DNA of 64,000 nucleotides, taken from Micromonospora sp. NBC_01699. Lineage in GTDB: Bacteria > Actinomycetota > Actinomycetes > Mycobacteriales > Micromonosporaceae. This document shows, piece by piece, positions 63,413 through 64,000 of this stretch (position 1 is its first letter; every line of letters starts with the position of its first letter). The DNA lies in contig NZ_CP109199.1 in NCBI RefSeq assembly GCF_036250065.1, positions 6,386,001-6,450,000 on the forward strand, given 5' to 3'. The notes beneath the pieces were generated by a model. The model had not been told where the DNA came from and did not search any database. It saw nothing but the letters and a program-made list of their open reading frames with translations. The translations under genes and the position numbers were made by a program.

Positions 63413-64000
63413 ATGCTGATCCGCTCCGCTCCCCGTACCCTGGCCGTCGCCGCGAGCGCCGTGCTCGCACTGGGTGGCCTCGCCGCCTGTGGGCAGGACG
63501 CCGCCGGGGGTGACGCCGGCGGCCGGGTCGACGTGGTCGCCGCCTTCTACCCCCTGCAATACGTGGCCGAGCGGGTCGGCGGCGACGCCGTACGGGTGAC
63601 GAACCTGGCCAAGCCCGGTGCCGAACCGCACGACCTGGAGCTGAACCCGAGCCAGGTCGGCCAGGTCAGCGACGCCGACGTGATCATCTTCCTGAAGGGC
63701 TTCCAGCCGGCCGTCGACGACGCGGTGGAGCAGGTCGGTGGCGACCGCACCTTCGACGTCGCCGGGGTGGAGCCGCTGCGCGACGCCCCGACCGGCGGCC
63801 ACGAGCACGAGCAGGAGGGCGCCGGTGGCGGCGAACGGGCCGGGGTCAAGGACCCGCACGTCTGGCTCGACCCGACCCGGCTCGCCACCATCGCCGACAA
63901 GCTCGCCGAACGGCTGGGCAGGGCCGACCCGGCGCGGGCCGCCGACTACACCGCGCGGGCGCAGGCGCTGCGTACGGAGCTGACCGCGCTGGACCGGGAA
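63413..64000 (+). CDS. Zinc ABC transporter substrate-binding lipoprotein (ZnuA/AztC-like), cut by window end
   Basis: First 196 codons. Lipoprotein signal with lipobox LAAC (Cys26), then cluster A-1 features: VVAAFYPLQYVAERVGGDAV, NLAKPGAEPHDLELNPSQVG (first metal His), a short His/Glu loop GGHEHEQEG, and VKDPHVWLDPTRL (second His). GGAGAG lies eight bases before ATG 63413. It captures zinc outside the cell for an ABC importer whose permease and ATPase genes should follow beyond the window. Zur box upstream. Confidence 0.92.
   Translation, partial: MLIRSAPRTLAVAASAVLALGGLAACGQDAAGGDAGGRVDVVAAFYPLQYVAERVGGDAVRVTNLAKPGAEPHDLELNPSQVGQVSDADVIIFLKGFQPAVDDAVEQVGGDRTFDVAGVEPLRDAPTGGHEHEQEGAGGGERAGVKDPHVWLDPTRLATIADKLAERLGRADPARAADYTARAQALRTELTALDRE

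Overview
The window is high-GC actinobacterial chromosome: almost every codon ends in G or C, GTG and TTG starts are common, ribosome sites are GGAGG-type, and there are an IdeR/DmdR-type iron box, a CebR-like operator, a DUF397 relic and AfsR/SARP-type relics. Together with two families of long perfect palindromes of a kind I associate with Micromonospora, this suggests a Micromonosporaceae (Micromonospora-like) organism; the genus is an inference. No rRNA, tRNA, CRISPR array or intact insertion sequence was seen.

Region 1 (45-6230, minus strand) is a carbohydrate-uptake operon: ROK repressor, RbsA-type ATPase, RbsC-type permease, Tat lipoprotein binding protein and a Gfo/Idh/MocA dehydrogenase. 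Region 2 (6389-16089) holds a YihY membrane protein and a DrrA/DrrB-like exporter whose two permeases (7486-9088) are separated from the only ATPase of that type (13775-14707) by a 4.7 kb accessory stretch (ArsR/SRPBCC pair, LtrA, small proteins, a secreted three-repeat protein, a truncated DUF397 gene and a truncated HxlR gene). Both truncated genes end exactly in palindromic repeats. A Tat-exported sugar isomerase-like protein follows.

Region 3 (16187-30387) is mostly conserved backbone: dnaG, dgt, ppdK, a roadblock protein and a GH20 hexosaminidase, with an iron-regulated siderophore-interacting protein and an esterase between dnaG and dgt. The backbone resumes at 58251 with dusB, glyS and a Zur-boxed zinc-binding lipoprotein. 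In Streptomyces, as I recall, ppdK, dus, dnaG, glyS and the zinc ABC genes are close neighbours, so about 30.4-58.1 kb reads as an accessory island inserted between ppdK and dusB.

Region 4 (30.4-52.3 kb) is rich in regulators (MarR, two PadR, three MerR/XRE) and gene wreckage: two pieces of tyrosine recombinase, two pieces of an AfsR-like regulator, a GNAT relic, a methyltransferase relic, an XRE gene with an internal deletion, an MFS gene with a stop and a frameshift, and a three-domain NDT-NUDIX-winged-helix gene broken at a pentanucleotide repeat. Working genes here include a PadR-ABC-FtsX cassette, an MFS exporter, VOC proteins, a GPP34 protein and an SDR.

Region 5 (52.3-58.1 kb) is the most interesting part: a Sir2 deacylase, a TPR protein with seven almost identical 120-bp repeats, a CHAT (caspase-like) protease fused to a STAND/NB-ARC NTPase, and a second TPR protein that overlaps the CHAT gene by ATGA. 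The layout suggests a split CHAT-STAND-TPR sensor-protease with an extra, expandable TPR recognition array, plausibly a self/non-self or phage-response system; that function is an inference.
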